The notes under the pieces are model-generated. The model was not told the origin of the DNA, did not search any database, and worked only from the letters and a program-made list of their open reading frames with translations. 64,000 nt of DNA, taken from the NCBI RefSeq assembly GCF_029590555.1, contig NZ_CP081001.1, forward strand, positions 2,604,001 through 2,668,000, read 5' to 3'. Of this stretch, positions 19,374 to 27,425 are shown piece by piece (position 1 is the stretch's first letter; every line of letters starts with the position of its first letter). The translations under genes were made by a program, and so were the position numbers. This DNA comes from Sphingobium sp. V4 (GTDB lineage Bacteria; Pseudomonadota; Alphaproteobacteria; Sphingomonadales; Sphingomonadaceae).

Positions 19374-20639
19374 ATGACGCTGCTTCGCCTGTCCCGGCCC
19401 AAGGATGTCGCCGACCCCCACCCGGCGCGGCGGATGCGGCTGGTGGCGACGGGTATGCTGGTGGCGATGGCCGCACTGTTCATCGTAGCGCGCGCCACCG
19501 CCCATCTCCATCCCGCCATCGGCTTCGTCCAGGCATTCGCCGAAGCGGCGATGGTCGGCGGCCTGGCCGACTGGTTCGCGGTGACGGCGCTGTTCCGTCA
19601 CCCCCTTGGCCTCCCGATCCCCCACACCGCGATCATCCCGCGCAACAAGGACCGGATCGGCGACACGCTGGCCGCGTTCCTGCGCGACAATTTCCTGACC
19701 CCGGCGGTCGTCGCGCGCCGGATGCGACACATCGACGTCGCGGCGGCTGCCGGGCGCTTTCTCGCCAGCCCATCGGGCGGCGACGGGCGTCTGCGCGAAG
19801 GCGCCTCGCGCCTGATCGCCGACATATTGGAGGCGTTGGACCAGGAACGGCTCGGTGGCATGGTCAAGGGCGCGATCGGCCAGCGACTGCGAGCCATCCA
19901 CATGGGGCCGCTGATCGGGCAGGCGATCGAGGCGGCGATGCGCGACGGCCGCCACGCCCCGGTCATGGACGGCATCGTCCACTGGGCCGACCGCACGCTG
20001 GAAGCCAACGAGCATCTGATCCGCCAGATGGTGCATGAACGCGCAGGCAAAGTGCTGCGCTGGACGGGCCTCGACGAAAATCTCGCCGACGCGATCCTGT
20101 CGGGCCTGCGCAAGCTGCTGTCCGACATGGCGGAAGACCCCGGCCATCCGCTAAGGCTGAAGGCGGAAGAAGGCATGGCCAAGCTGGCCTTCGACCTGCA
20201 ATTCGACCTCGAGATGCAAGCAAAGGTGGCCAAGGTGCGCGACGAGATCGTCGACAATCCGGCGATGCAGCGCTGGATCGACGGGCTGTGGGAACAGGCG
20301 CGCGCCGGCCTGCTGCGCGCGGTACGCGATCCGGGCAAGGCGATGGCCGGACGGCTGGGCGAAGCGCTGCGCACGCTGGGCGGCACATTGCAGCAGGAAG
20401 CGGGCCTGCGGCTCGTCATCAACCGCTTCGTGCGCCGGGCGGCCGTCGGCGCGACCGCCGGCTATGGCGATGCGATCGTCCGGCTGGTCAGCGACACGGT
20501 GCGCGGCTGGGACGCGGGCACCGTCACCCAGCGGCTGGAACATGCGGTCGGGCGCGACCTGCAATATATCCGGGTCAACGGCACGCTGGTGGGCGGCCTC
20601 GTGGGCCTTGCCATCCACGCGGTCGACACGTTGTTCTAG
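19374..20639 (+). CDS. DUF445 domain-containing membrane protein
   Basis: The 421-aa protein has an N-terminal membrane segment (about 20-37), the DUF445 signature FAEAAMVGGLADWFAVTALFRHPLGLPIPHTAIIP, a long helical middle part, and a C-terminal hydrophobic tail (VGGLVGLAIHAVDTLF). The DUF445/YjiN family is membrane-associated and of unknown biochemical role. The start is ATG 19374, just after GGAGG with short spacing; a GTG at 19371 is also possible. It lies 88 bp after the RND permease and is convergent with the EF-hand gene. Confidence 0.9.
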   Translation: MTLLRLSRPKDVADPHPARRMRLVATGMLVAMAALFIVARATAHLHPAIGFVQAFAEAAMVGGLADWFAVTALFRHPLGLPIPHTAIIPRNKDRIGDTLAAFLRDNFLTPAVVARRMRHIDVAAAAGRFLASPSGGDGRLREGASRLIADILEALDQERLGGMVKGAIGQRLRAIHMGPLIGQAIEAAMRDGRHAPVMDGIVHWADRTLEANEHLIRQMVHERAGKVLRWTGLDENLADAILSGLRKLLSDMAEDPGHPLRLKAEEGMAKLAFDLQFDLEMQAKVAKVRDEIVDNPAMQRWIDGLWEQARAGLLRAVRDPGKAMAGRLGEALRTLGGTLQQEAGLRLVINRFVRRAAVGATAGYGDAIVRLVSDTVRGWDAGTVTQRLEHAVGRDLQYIRVNGTLVGGLVGLAIHAVDTLF

Positions 20640-20647
20640 CCGTGAAG

Positions 20648-20682
20648 GCCGGGGCGCGCCGGGCCAAACGGCGCGCCCCGGC
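20648..20682. terminator. Long GC hairpin between convergent DUF445 and EF-hand genes
   Basis: Perfect 14-bp arms (20648-20661 and 20669-20682) surround a 7-nt loop, 8 bp after the DUF445 stop. There is no U-tract on either strand, so it is not a classical intrinsic terminator. It may stabilise 3' ends or work with Rho. Confidence 0.5.
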
Positions 20683-20732
20683 GGAACCGGCCACGCAGAG
20701 GAGAAAGGCGGCCGGTCCCTGGACGAACGGGC

Positions 20733-21314
20733 TTATTCGCCGGGCGGCGGTCCCTCCCCGGCCGGCGGCGGCGGGGGCAGCTCCTCGGCGGTCAGCAGCC
20801 CATCGCCATTGCGGTCCTGGTCAGCGAACATGGCGAGCGCGGGCGCAAGAAATTCGGCGCGGTCGATCTGGCCATCGTCATTGCCGTCTTCGGGCCAGGG
20901 CATGGCTCGGCCAGGCGGGGACGGCGGCGGGCCACCGGCTTCGGCGCGTTCGCGAGGCGGACGGCCACCGGGCGGCGGACCACCGGCGCCGCCCCGGCCA
21001 CCTGCTCCACCAGGACCACCTGCACCACCCGGGCCGCCACGCTCCCGGCCTTCCGGCGTCTCGCCCGCGGCGACGGGCCGTTCGCGCTCATGGCCCATCA
21101 TCCGTTGCATCGCCTGCACCGGCACCTGTCCGTCGCCGTCCTGATCCATCAATCCGAAGCGACGCTCCATATAGGCGGTCATTTCGTCGCGGCTGATCTG
21201 TCCGTTCTGGTCGGCGTCAGCGGCCCAGGGACCGCCTTGCCCACCCTGCGGCTGGGCGGCAAGCGGCGCCGCGGCGGCGACCGAAAGGGTCAGAAGAAGG
21301 GAACGCAATCGCAT
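20733..21314 (-). CDS. Exported EF-hand protein with Gly/Pro-rich linker
   Basis: This 193-aa exported protein has a signal peptide (about 1-20, ending LAAQ). Two EF-hand loops follow in the first half (DADQNGQISRDE; DQDGDGQVPVQA), then a long Gly/Pro/Ala linker, and two further loops in the last quarter (DGNDDGQIDRAE; DRNGDGLLTAEE), ending in a Pro/Gly tail. The second loop lacks the usual acidic residue at position 12, so it may bind calcium poorly. ATG 21314 has AGGAG 6 bp upstream; an in-frame start at 21332 is less likely. It lies divergent to tonB across a dyad-rich region. The role is unknown; periplasmic Ca2+-binding is the minimal inference. Confidence 0.85.
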   Translation of the reverse strand: MRLRSLLLTLSVAAAAPLAAQPQGGQGGPWAADADQNGQISRDEMTAYMERRFGLMDQDGDGQVPVQAMQRMMGHERERPVAAGETPEGRERGGPGGAGGPGGAGGRGGAGGPPPGGRPPRERAEAGGPPPSPPGRAMPWPEDGNDDGQIDRAEFLAPALAMFADQDRNGDGLLTAEELPPPPPAGEGPPPGE

Positions 21315-21411
21315 GGAGGCTCCTGAAGACATGATCCTGTTTCACCCGTCGTCGCACTCCCGCTTTGCCCCCATATGTCGCGATGCAGCCCGAATGTTGC
21401 GCAAGAATTTT

Positions 21412-21446
21412 ATGTTGCAACATATCATTATTTGATGTTGTATCAT
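21412..21446. promoter_or_regulatory. Tandem dyads (Zur-like) overlapping a candidate tonB promoter
   Basis: ATGTTGCAACAT (21412-21423) is a perfect palindrome. An imperfect copy, ATGTTGTATCAT (21435-21446), is centred 23 bp away. They coincide with a possible -35 (TTGCAA, 21415-21420) and -10 (TTGTAT, 21438-21443) spaced 17 bp. The flanks (TGATATGTTG) resemble Zur boxes of other proteobacteria; assignment to a regulator is inference. Confidence 0.45.
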
Positions 21447-21516
21447 TTCATCTCGCCCGAGAATCCGGCAGGACCGGCGGTCGCGGGAGAGGATGCACAG
21501 GCAGAGGAGCCGAACG

Positions 21517-22221
21517 ATGCGACTCATGGCGTTGGGAACGGGACAAGGGCAGGCGGGTCAGCAGGATATGGGCGCGCGCTACGGCGCCGCGCGAAAGTCG
21601 CCGCTGGGACTGGGCGGAACGGTGGCGGTCCATGCGCTGGTAATCGGCGCCTTCCTGCTGATCCCCAGAGAGGTGATCGAAACCGCTTTCACGCCGCCGC
21701 CGCTGACGACGACCCATATCCCGCTTTCCCCACCGCCCGAGCCGATCGTGGAGCCGCAGGCCGATCCGAAGATCCAGGCCCGCCCCCGTCAGCAGCAGCC
21801 CACCGTCGCCGACCCGGTGGTGGTCCTGCCCAACGGCGATCCGCCCATCACCGTGACACCCGGATCGGGGACCGGGACCGATCCGGGACCGGCCATCATC
21901 CTTCCCCCCGTCGAACCGCCGCGCCCGCCAGTACTGACCGAGCCGTCGATCGATCCGCGCGCCATGGCCGCGTTCCAGCCGGACTATCCCGGCGCCATGA
22001 TTCGCCAGGGACTGGAAGGCGCGGTGACGGTTCGCGTGACGATCAGCCCGGAAGGGCGCGTCACCGATATCGAGAAACTGTCGGCGACCGATGAAAGCTT
22101 CTGGCTCGCGACCCAGCGGCACGCACTGCGCAAATGGCGCTTCCGCCCGGCGACTCGCGACGGGGTTGCGATCAGTGCGACCAAATCGCTGACCGTGCGG
22201 TTCACGCTGACGGATCGGTAA
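21517..22221 (+). CDS. TonB-family energy transducer
   Basis: TonB transduces proton-motive force from ExbB-ExbD to outer-membrane receptors. The 234-aa protein has one N-terminal membrane anchor (about residues 32-49), a Pro-rich periplasmic spacer, and a C-terminal TonB domain. That domain begins PDYPGAMIRQGLEGAVTVRVTI and contains HALRKWRFRPATRDG, then ends FTLTDR. ATG 21517 follows AGAGGAG at good spacing; the in-frame ATG at 21493 has no such site. No exbBD or receptor gene is adjacent, so this is an orphan tonB. Dyads upstream (21412-21446) suggest metal-responsive control. Confidence 0.9.
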   Translation: MRLMALGTGQGQAGQQDMGARYGAARKSPLGLGGTVAVHALVIGAFLLIPREVIETAFTPPPLTTTHIPLSPPPEPIVEPQADPKIQARPRQQQPTVADPVVVLPNGDPPITVTPGSGTGTDPGPAIILPPVEPPRPPVLTEPSIDPRAMAAFQPDYPGAMIRQGLEGAVTVRVTISPEGRVTDIEKLSATDESFWLATQRHALRKWRFRPATRDGVAISATKSLTVRFTLTDR

Positions 22222-22308
22222 GGTCCGCGGTCTCCGGCCTTCGGCGTCGCAAATCCTGCACCTCCTGCCCGGGAGGGTTGCAGGAGAATGGAGCAGGCAT
22301 GGACCATT

Positions 22309-22337
22309 TTGCATCTGCGCCCGCCCTGTCCTATAAG
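22309..22337 (+). promoter_or_regulatory. Candidate leaderless promoter at the head of the rib operon
   Basis: TTGCAT (22309-22314), a 17-bp spacer and TATAAG (22332-22337) are followed by GGCGGC and then ATG 22344. The expected start point is the A of the ATG. Confidence 0.55.
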
Positions 22338-22343
22338 GGCGGC

Positions 22344-22796
22344 ATGGCGATCTTTCCCCGTCCCGTTTCCCCCAAGAGCGCGCTTGGCGACTTCTGGGGC
22401 TATTTCCGTCAGCAGCGCCAGCATAAATGGCCGCTGCTGGGCCTGTCCGTCGCGCTCACCTGGGTGATCGTGTGGACCTTCGTCATCGACGCGAACACCA
22501 ATACGATGCCGACGCGCAACAAGATCATCTATGTCGAAAGCTGGGACGCGAACCGATCCGACGCGGCGATCATCCTCCAGCAAAAGATCGACTTCGCCAA
22601 GCGTGAGGCGGCGCTGCTCAAGCAGCAGAAGAAGATGCAGGGCTATGCCGACGCCTTCGGCATCGAATGGCGCGCGGAAGAGGCCCGCAATACCGCAAGG
22701 CGCAAGGAAGCGGTCAAGGCGATCGACGCACTGCTCGACGAGCGGCTGGCCAAGGCGGAAAAGGCCGCGCCGAAAGCGGGCGCCGCCCAGCCCTGA
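22344..22796 (+). CDS. Small single-pass membrane protein with coiled-coil tail, head of rib operon
   Basis: The 150-aa product has a short basic N-terminus, one membrane segment (about residues 30-48) and a long charged helical C-terminal part (residues 70-145, rich in Lys, Glu and Ala; likely coiled coil). No family name is recognised. I prefer ATG 22344 because a well-formed -10 (TATAAG) ends 6 bp upstream. An in-frame ATG at 22299 has a fair Shine-Dalgarno but would place the promoter inside the gene. It ends 5 bp before ribD, so it is the first gene of the riboflavin operon. Confidence 0.75.
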   Translation: MAIFPRPVSPKSALGDFWGYFRQQRQHKWPLLGLSVALTWVIVWTFVIDANTNTMPTRNKIIYVESWDANRSDAAIILQQKIDFAKREAALLKQQKKMQGYADAFGIEWRAEEARNTARRKEAVKAIDALLDERLAKAEKAAPKAGAAQP

Positions 22797-22801
22797 CCGG
22801 C

Positions 22802-23785
22802 ATGACTTCGCCCCGAGACGACACGCGCCTGATGGCCGCGGCCATCGCCCTGTCGCGGCGCGGGCGCGGCCTTTCCACGCCCAATCCCAATGTCGGTTGC
22901 CTTGTCGTCCGCGACGGCCAGGTCGTCGGACGCGGCTGGACCCAGAAGGGCGGCCGCCCCCATGCCGAGGCGCAGGCGCTGGAGCAGGCGATGGACCGGG
23001 CGCGCGGGGCTTGCTGCTATGTGACGCTGGAACCCTGTTTCCACCTGTCCCCACGCGGCCCGCGCTGCGCCGATCTGATGGCGCGCGCCGGGGTTTCCCG
23101 CGTGGTGATCGCGCTGCGCGATCCCGATCCACGCACCGATGGACAGGGCGCCGCCTGGCTACGCGATCGGGGCATTGCCGTCGAAATGGGGCTGATGGCG
23201 GACGAGGCGGCCGCCGCGATGGCGGGGTTCGTGTTACGCCAGACGCTGGGCCGACCGCATGTGACGCTCAAGCTGGGCCTCTCGCTCGACGGCCGGATCG
23301 CGCTCAGGGACGGGGCGAGTCGCTGGATCACCGGGCCGGACGCGCGCGCCCACGCCCACATGGAGCGGGCGCGGCATGACGCCATCCTGGTGGGTGGGGG
23401 CACGTTGCGCGCCGATGCGCCCCGCCTCGACGTGCGCCTGCGCGGGCTGGAGGATCGCTCGCCCCGCCGGCTGCTGCTGACCCGGAAGGATGCGCCCAGG
23501 GGCTGGACGCGGATCGGCGCGCCCGAAGAAATCGCCGCGCTCGACCGGGTGGACCATCTGCTGGTCGAGGGCGGCGCGGAAACCGCAGCGGCCTTTCTGC
23601 GCGCGGACCTGGTGGACCGGCTGCTCCTCTATCGCGCGCCGATCGTCATCGGCGCCGGGCTGGCGGGGATCGGCGACATCGGCCTTGCCGACCTGGCCCA
23701 CGCTCATGACCGCTGGCGCATCGCCGAAACGCGTGCGCTGGGCGTCGACCGGCTGGAGGTTTACGAGCGGGTGCGGAGCGCCTAG
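22802..23785 (+). CDS. ribD: Bifunctional riboflavin deaminase/reductase RibD
   Basis: RibD deaminates 2,5-diamino-6-ribosylamino-pyrimidinone 5'-phosphate and then reduces the ribosyl side chain with NADPH. The 327-aa protein has an N-terminal zinc deaminase domain (about 1-145) with PHAEAQAL and the PCFHLSPRGPRC zinc cysteines. The C-terminal RibD_C reductase domain shows HVTLKLGLSLDGRIA, WITGPDARAHAH and VEGGAETAAAFL. Its start is only 5 bp from the preceding small gene. It is followed by ribE after 59 bp. Confidence 0.96.
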   Translation: MTSPRDDTRLMAAAIALSRRGRGLSTPNPNVGCLVVRDGQVVGRGWTQKGGRPHAEAQALEQAMDRARGACCYVTLEPCFHLSPRGPRCADLMARAGVSRVVIALRDPDPRTDGQGAAWLRDRGIAVEMGLMADEAAAAMAGFVLRQTLGRPHVTLKLGLSLDGRIALRDGASRWITGPDARAHAHMERARHDAILVGGGTLRADAPRLDVRLRGLEDRSPRRLLLTRKDAPRGWTRIGAPEEIAALDRVDHLLVEGGAETAAAFLRADLVDRLLLYRAPIVIGAGLAGIGDIGLADLAHAHDRWRIAETRALGVDRLEVYERVRSA

Positions 23786-23844
23786 ATCAGCGCGCGACGC
23801 ATCCCGTTCTGAAGGAACGGACGGAATTCAGGAACTGTCGCTTT

Positions 23845-24459
23845 ATGTTCACCGGCATCATCACCGACATCGGCATCATCCGCAGCCATGAGCAGCGCGG
23901 CGACCTGCGGCTCGTCATCGGCTGCGCCTATGCCATGGACGGCGTCGCGATCGGCGCGTCGATCGCCTGTTCGGGCGCCTGCCTGACGGTGGTGGAAAAG
24001 GGCGAGGACTGGTTCGCGGTCGACCTGTCGGCCGAAACGGTGGCGCGCACCGCACCGCGCCTGTGGGAACAGGGCGGCCGCCTGAACCTCGAGCGCGCGC
24101 TCAAGGTCGGCGACGAACTGGGTGGCCATATCGTCACCGGCCATGTCGATGGCATCGGCTATCTGGTGTCGGCCGTCCATGAAGGCGATTCGACCCGGCT
24201 CGTCATCCGCGCACCGGCCGAACTGGCGCCGGCCCTCGCCACCAAGGGCTCGATCACCCTCGACGGCATCTCGCTGACGGTGAACAGCGTCGAGGACCAG
24301 GCCGATGGCAGCGTGCATTTCGGCCTCAACATCATTCCCCACACCGCCGCCGCGACGACGCTGAACGCGCTGCCCGAAAGCCGCGCGTTCAACCTGGAGA
24401 TCGACGTGCTGGCACGCTATCTCGACCGGATGCAGAGCCTTCGCAACCGCACAATGTGA
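23845..24459 (+). CDS. ribE: Riboflavin synthase alpha subunit RibE
   Basis: RibE dismutates two 6,7-dimethyl-8-ribityllumazine molecules to riboflavin. The 204-aa protein consists of two lumazine-binding barrels. The first opens MFTGIITDIG (about 1-95) and includes GACLTVVEK; the second starts GGHIVTGHVDGIG and includes ISLTVNSVE. Both are diagnostic. The stop codon lies within the left arm of a hairpin (24453-24482) in the ribB leader. Confidence 0.96.
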   Translation: MFTGIITDIGIIRSHEQRGDLRLVIGCAYAMDGVAIGASIACSGACLTVVEKGEDWFAVDLSAETVARTAPRLWEQGGRLNLERALKVGDELGGHIVTGHVDGIGYLVSAVHEGDSTRLVIRAPAELAPALATKGSITLDGISLTVNSVEDQADGSVHFGLNIIPHTAAATTLNALPESRAFNLEIDVLARYLDRMQSLRNRTM

Positions 24460-24495
24460 TTGCGCCTTGCAATAATCACATTGCGGTGTGATATA
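24453..24495 (+). promoter_or_regulatory. Nested dyads and candidate promoter of ribB
   Basis: AATGTGATT (24453-24461) and AATCACATT (24474-24482) are perfect 9-bp arms. The right arm also pairs with a second partner: ATCACA (24475-24480) with TGTGAT (24487-24492). A possible -35, TTGCAA (24467-24472), and -10, GATATA (24490-24495), are 17 bp apart and flank the second dyad. Confidence 0.45.
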
Positions 24496-24529
24496 CGCCC
24501 CCTATCCCATCCGGGGAAGGAGTCGTTTC

Positions 24530-25813
24530 ATGTCGTCTGCACTTCTCGATACCGTCCGCACCCTCGTCACCGACGGCGGCATGTCCCGTTCCGGCCTGGC
24601 CCGGGCCGCTGGCCTGCACGCCAATTCGCTGCGCAAGCTGGGCGAGGCGGACTGGAATCCGACCGCCGAGACGCTGGGCAAGCTGGAAGCCTATCTGCTG
24701 AAGCGCGAGGGCGGCACCGCGCTCGCCAGCCCCGAAGAGATCATCAACGAGGCCCGCAACGGCCGCATGTTCATCCTGGTCGATGACGAGGATCGGGAAA
24801 ATGAGGGCGACCTCGTCATCCCCGCACAGATGGCGACCCCCGATGCGATCAACTTCATGGCGACCCATGGCCGCGGTCTCATCTGCCTGGCGCTGACCAA
24901 GGACCGGGTCGAGCATCTGGGCCTGGACCTGATGAGCCGCAACAACGGCACCCGGCACGAAACCGCCTTCACCGTGTCGATCGAAGCGCGCGAGGGCGTC
25001 ACCACCGGCATCAGCGCCGCCGACCGCGCCCGCACCATTTCCGTCGCGATCGACGGGTCGAAGGGCAAGGCCGACATCGTGACGCCGGGCCATGTCTTCC
25101 CGCTGGTGGCCCGCGACGGCGGCGTGCTGGTACGCACCGGCCACACCGAGGCGGCGGTCGACGTGGCGCGGCTCGCGGGCCTGAACCCCTCGGGCGTTAT
25201 CTGCGAGGTGATGAAGGATGACGGCACCATGGCGCGCCTCGACGACCTCATCCCCTTCGCCCAGAAGCACAAGATGAAGATCGGCACGATCCGTGACCTC
25301 ATCGCCTATCGCCGCCGCCACGACCATATGGTCGAACGCCGCGCGGAAGCGAACTTCCAGAGCCAATGGGGCGGCGAATGGAAGGCGATCACCTTCTATA
25401 ACAAGGCGACCCATACCGAGCAGATGGTGTTGCAGAAGGGGCATGTCGTGCCCGACCAGCCGACTCTGGTGCGGATGCATCAATTGTCGCTGCTGGACGA
25501 TGTCTATGGAGCCAACGGCAAGCGCGCGGGCCTGCTCGCCCGGTCGATGGAAATCGTGGCGGAGGAAGGCGCCGGCCTCATCGTGATGCTGACCGGCAGC
25601 CAGCGCGACGATTTCCTGACCCAGAGCATCCGGTCCCATGCCGGCCAGAAGGTCGCCGGCATGGACGAACTGCGCGACTATGGCGTGGGCGCACAGATAC
25701 TGGCGGAGCTGGGCGTGCATGACATGGTCCTGCTCAGCAACAGCCACCACAGCCTGATCGCGCTTGACGGCTATGACCTGTCCGTGGTTGGGCAGCGGCC
25801 GATCGAACTGTAA
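24530..25813 (+). CDS. ribB: HTH-fused 3,4-dihydroxy-2-butanone-4-phosphate synthase with degenerate GTP cyclohydrolase II-like domain
   Basis: RibB converts ribulose 5-phosphate to 3,4-dihydroxy-2-butanone 4-phosphate plus formate, one precursor of riboflavin. The 427-aa protein has three parts. Residues 1-57 look like an XRE-type helix-turn-helix (SRSGLARAAGLHANSLRKL, NPTAETLGKLEAYL). A complete RibB domain follows, with DDEDRENEGD (85-94), TGISAADRARTI, GHTEAAVDVARLAG and ICEVMKDDGTMAR. The C-terminal RibA-like part (from about 275) lacks the Cys-x-Asp-Cys zinc cluster: where RibA has GDVFGSLRCDC this has LLDDVYGANGKR. It is therefore a RibBX-type enzyme, and GTP cyclohydrolase II must be encoded elsewhere. 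ATG 24530 has AAGGAG upstream. Confidence 0.92.
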   Translation: MSSALLDTVRTLVTDGGMSRSGLARAAGLHANSLRKLGEADWNPTAETLGKLEAYLLKREGGTALASPEEIINEARNGRMFILVDDEDRENEGDLVIPAQMATPDAINFMATHGRGLICLALTKDRVEHLGLDLMSRNNGTRHETAFTVSIEAREGVTTGISAADRARTISVAIDGSKGKADIVTPGHVFPLVARDGGVLVRTGHTEAAVDVARLAGLNPSGVICEVMKDDGTMARLDDLIPFAQKHKMKIGTIRDLIAYRRRHDHMVERRAEANFQSQWGGEWKAITFYNKATHTEQMVLQKGHVVPDQPTLVRMHQLSLLDDVYGANGKRAGLLARSMEIVAEEGAGLIVMLTGSQRDDFLTQSIRSHAGQKVAGMDELRDYGVGAQILAELGVHDMVLLSNSHHSLIALDGYDLSVVGQRPIEL

Positions 25814-25825
25814 GAGGATATCAGC

Positions 25826-26248
25826 ATGGCCAAGTTCCTGATCGTCGAAGCGCGCTTCTACGACCATCTCAACGACCTGCTGATCGAAGGCGCGAAGGCC
25901 GCGCTGGACGATGCCGGCCACAAATATGAGGTGGTGACGGTGCCGGGCGCGCTGGAGATTCCCGGCGCGGTGGCGATGGCGGCGGAAACCGGCCGCTATG
26001 ACGGCTTCGTCGCGATCGGCGTCGTGATCCGCGGCGAAACCTATCATTTCGAAGTGGTGTCGAACGAAAGCGCGCGCGGCCTGATGGCGCTCAGCATGGA
26101 CGGCATCGCCATCGGCAACGGCATCCTGACCGTGGAAAATGAGGAGCAGGCGCTGGTGCGCGCCCGTCCCGACCAGAAGGACAAGGGCGGCGAAGCGGCC
26201 AAGGCGGCGATCGCCATGCTGGCGCTGCGCGAAAAATTCGGCGCCTGA
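25826..26248 (+). CDS. ribH: 6,7-dimethyl-8-ribityllumazine synthase RibH
   Basis: RibH condenses dihydroxybutanone phosphate with the pyrimidine intermediate to lumazine. The 140-aa protein shows the N-terminal [18 protein letters not shown], the substrate-binding [29 protein letters not shown] (with the catalytic His) and the C-terminal EEQALVRA segment. It is slightly short for the family (about 150-160). It starts 12 bp after ribB and ends the operon at a strong terminator. Confidence 0.96.
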   Translation: MAKFLIVEARFYDHLNDLLIEGAKAALDDAGHKYEVVTVPGALEIPGAVAMAAETGRYDGFVAIGVVIRGETYHFEVVSNESARGLMALSMDGIAIGNGILTVENEEQALVRARPDQKDKGGEAAKAAIAMLALREKFGA

Positions 26249-26270
26249 TCCGGCCCCGAAGACTGGCAGG

Positions 26271-26308
26271 AAAAAGCCGGGCCGGACCCGATGTCCGGCC
26301 GGGCTTCT
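26271..26308. terminator. Terminator between ribH and the old yellow enzyme gene
   Basis: A 13-14-bp stem with one mismatch (26275-26287 with 26293-26306) is preceded by an A5 run and followed by TT. It lies 22 bp past the ribH stop and 3 bp before the end of the convergent gene. The A-run makes it effective mainly for the minus-strand transcript. Confidence 0.65.
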
Positions 26309-26311
26309 GAT

Positions 26312-27424
26312 TCAGGCCGCCGCCTTTTCCTGCTCCAGCGTCGGATAGTCGGTATAGCCCTCGGCCGTTGGACCATACCAGGTCGTCATCTCCCGGGGCG
26401 GATTGAGCGGCGCGTCGGTCCGAAGGCGCTCGACCAGATCGGGATTGGCCATCAGCGGGCGGCCGAAGCTGATCGCGTCTGCCAGCCCGCTGGCCAGGTC
26501 CGCCTGCGCCCGCTCCGCGTCATAATCGCTGTTGAGCACCAGCGGCCCCTTGAAATGCTGGCGGATCAGCGGGGACTGGCGCGGGACGTCGGTGGCGCCG
26601 AAGGTGCCGTCCGGTCCGGGTTCGCGCAATTCCAGGAAGGCAATGCCGATCGCGTCGAGTACATCGGCGGCATGGGCAAAGAGGCTGGCCGGATCGCTGT
26701 CGTTCACCCCCTGCGAATCGCCGTTGGGCGACAGGCGCACCGACACGCGGTCAGCGCCGATCGCATCCACCACCGCCTGCGTCACCTCGCCCAGCAGGCG
26801 CACGCGATTTTCGACGCTGCCGCCATAGGCATCGTCGCGGAAATTGCTGTTGTCGCGAAGGAATTCGTCGATCAGATAGCCGTTCGCGGCATGGATCTGC
26901 ACCCCGTCGAAGCCGGCGGCGATCGCATTGTGCGCAGCGCGGACATAGCTGTCGATCAGCCCCGGAATTTCCTCCAGCGCCAGCGGCCGCGCGGTCTCGT
27001 AGGGCTTCTTGCCCTCATAGGTATGCGCGTCGCCGGGCGCCGCGGTAGCGCTGGCAGACACCGGCTGCTCGCCGGTCACGCTGCTGTGGACGGCGCGGCC
27101 CATATGCCAGAGCTGGACGATGATCCGGCCGCCCTTGTCATGCACGGCCTGCGTCACCGGCTTCCAGGCGGCGACCTGCTCGTCGGACCAGATGCCCGGC
27201 GCATAGGGCCAGCCCAGCGCTTGGCGCGAAATGCCGGTCGCCTCGCTGATGATCAGGCCGGCCGAGGCGCGCTGTGCATAATAATCGGCCATGATCGGGG
27301 TGGGTACATGGTCGCGGGTGGCGCGACCGCGGGTCAGCGGGGCCATCAGCACGCGGTTGGGCGCGCTGACCGCGCCGAGTTGGACGGGATCGAACAGGGT
27401 CGTCACGAAATTCTCCCTCATCAT
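26312..27424 (-). CDS. Alkene reductase, old yellow enzyme family (NemA-like)
   Basis: This FMN-dependent NAD(P)H oxidoreductase reduces activated alkenes such as N-ethylmaleimide and related electrophiles, and nitrate esters in some members. The 370-aa protein has the OYE TIM barrel with LMAPLTRGRA near the N-terminus, QLWHMGRA, the His/Asn pair in GVQIHAANGYLIDEFL, the YGGSVENR segment and FGRPLMANPDL near the C-terminus. Two adjacent ATGs (27424, 27421) are possible starts. A perfect GTTGCA-AAA-TGCAAC dyad sits directly before the start (27426-27440), a likely repressor site. Confidence 0.94.
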   Translation of the reverse strand: MMRENFVTTLFDPVQLGAVSAPNRVLMAPLTRGRATRDHVPTPIMADYYAQRASAGLIISEATGISRQALGWPYAPGIWSDEQVAAWKPVTQAVHDKGGRIIVQLWHMGRAVHSSVTGEQPVSASATAAPGDAHTYEGKKPYETARPLALEEIPGLIDSYVRAAHNAIAAGFDGVQIHAANGYLIDEFLRDNSNFRDDAYGGSVENRVRLLGEVTQAVVDAIGADRVSVRLSPNGDSQGVNDSDPASLFAHAADVLDAIGIAFLELREPGPDGTFGATDVPRQSPLIRQHFKGPLVLNSDYDAERAQADLASGLADAISFGRPLMANPDLVERLRTDAPLNPPREMTTWYGPTAEGYTDYPTLEQEKAAA

Positions 27425-27425
27425 G

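Noticed and set aside
24460..24529. FMN riboswitch in the ribB leader
   Set aside because: The 70-bp interval is too short and lacks the six-helix FMN aptamer; only simple dyads are present.
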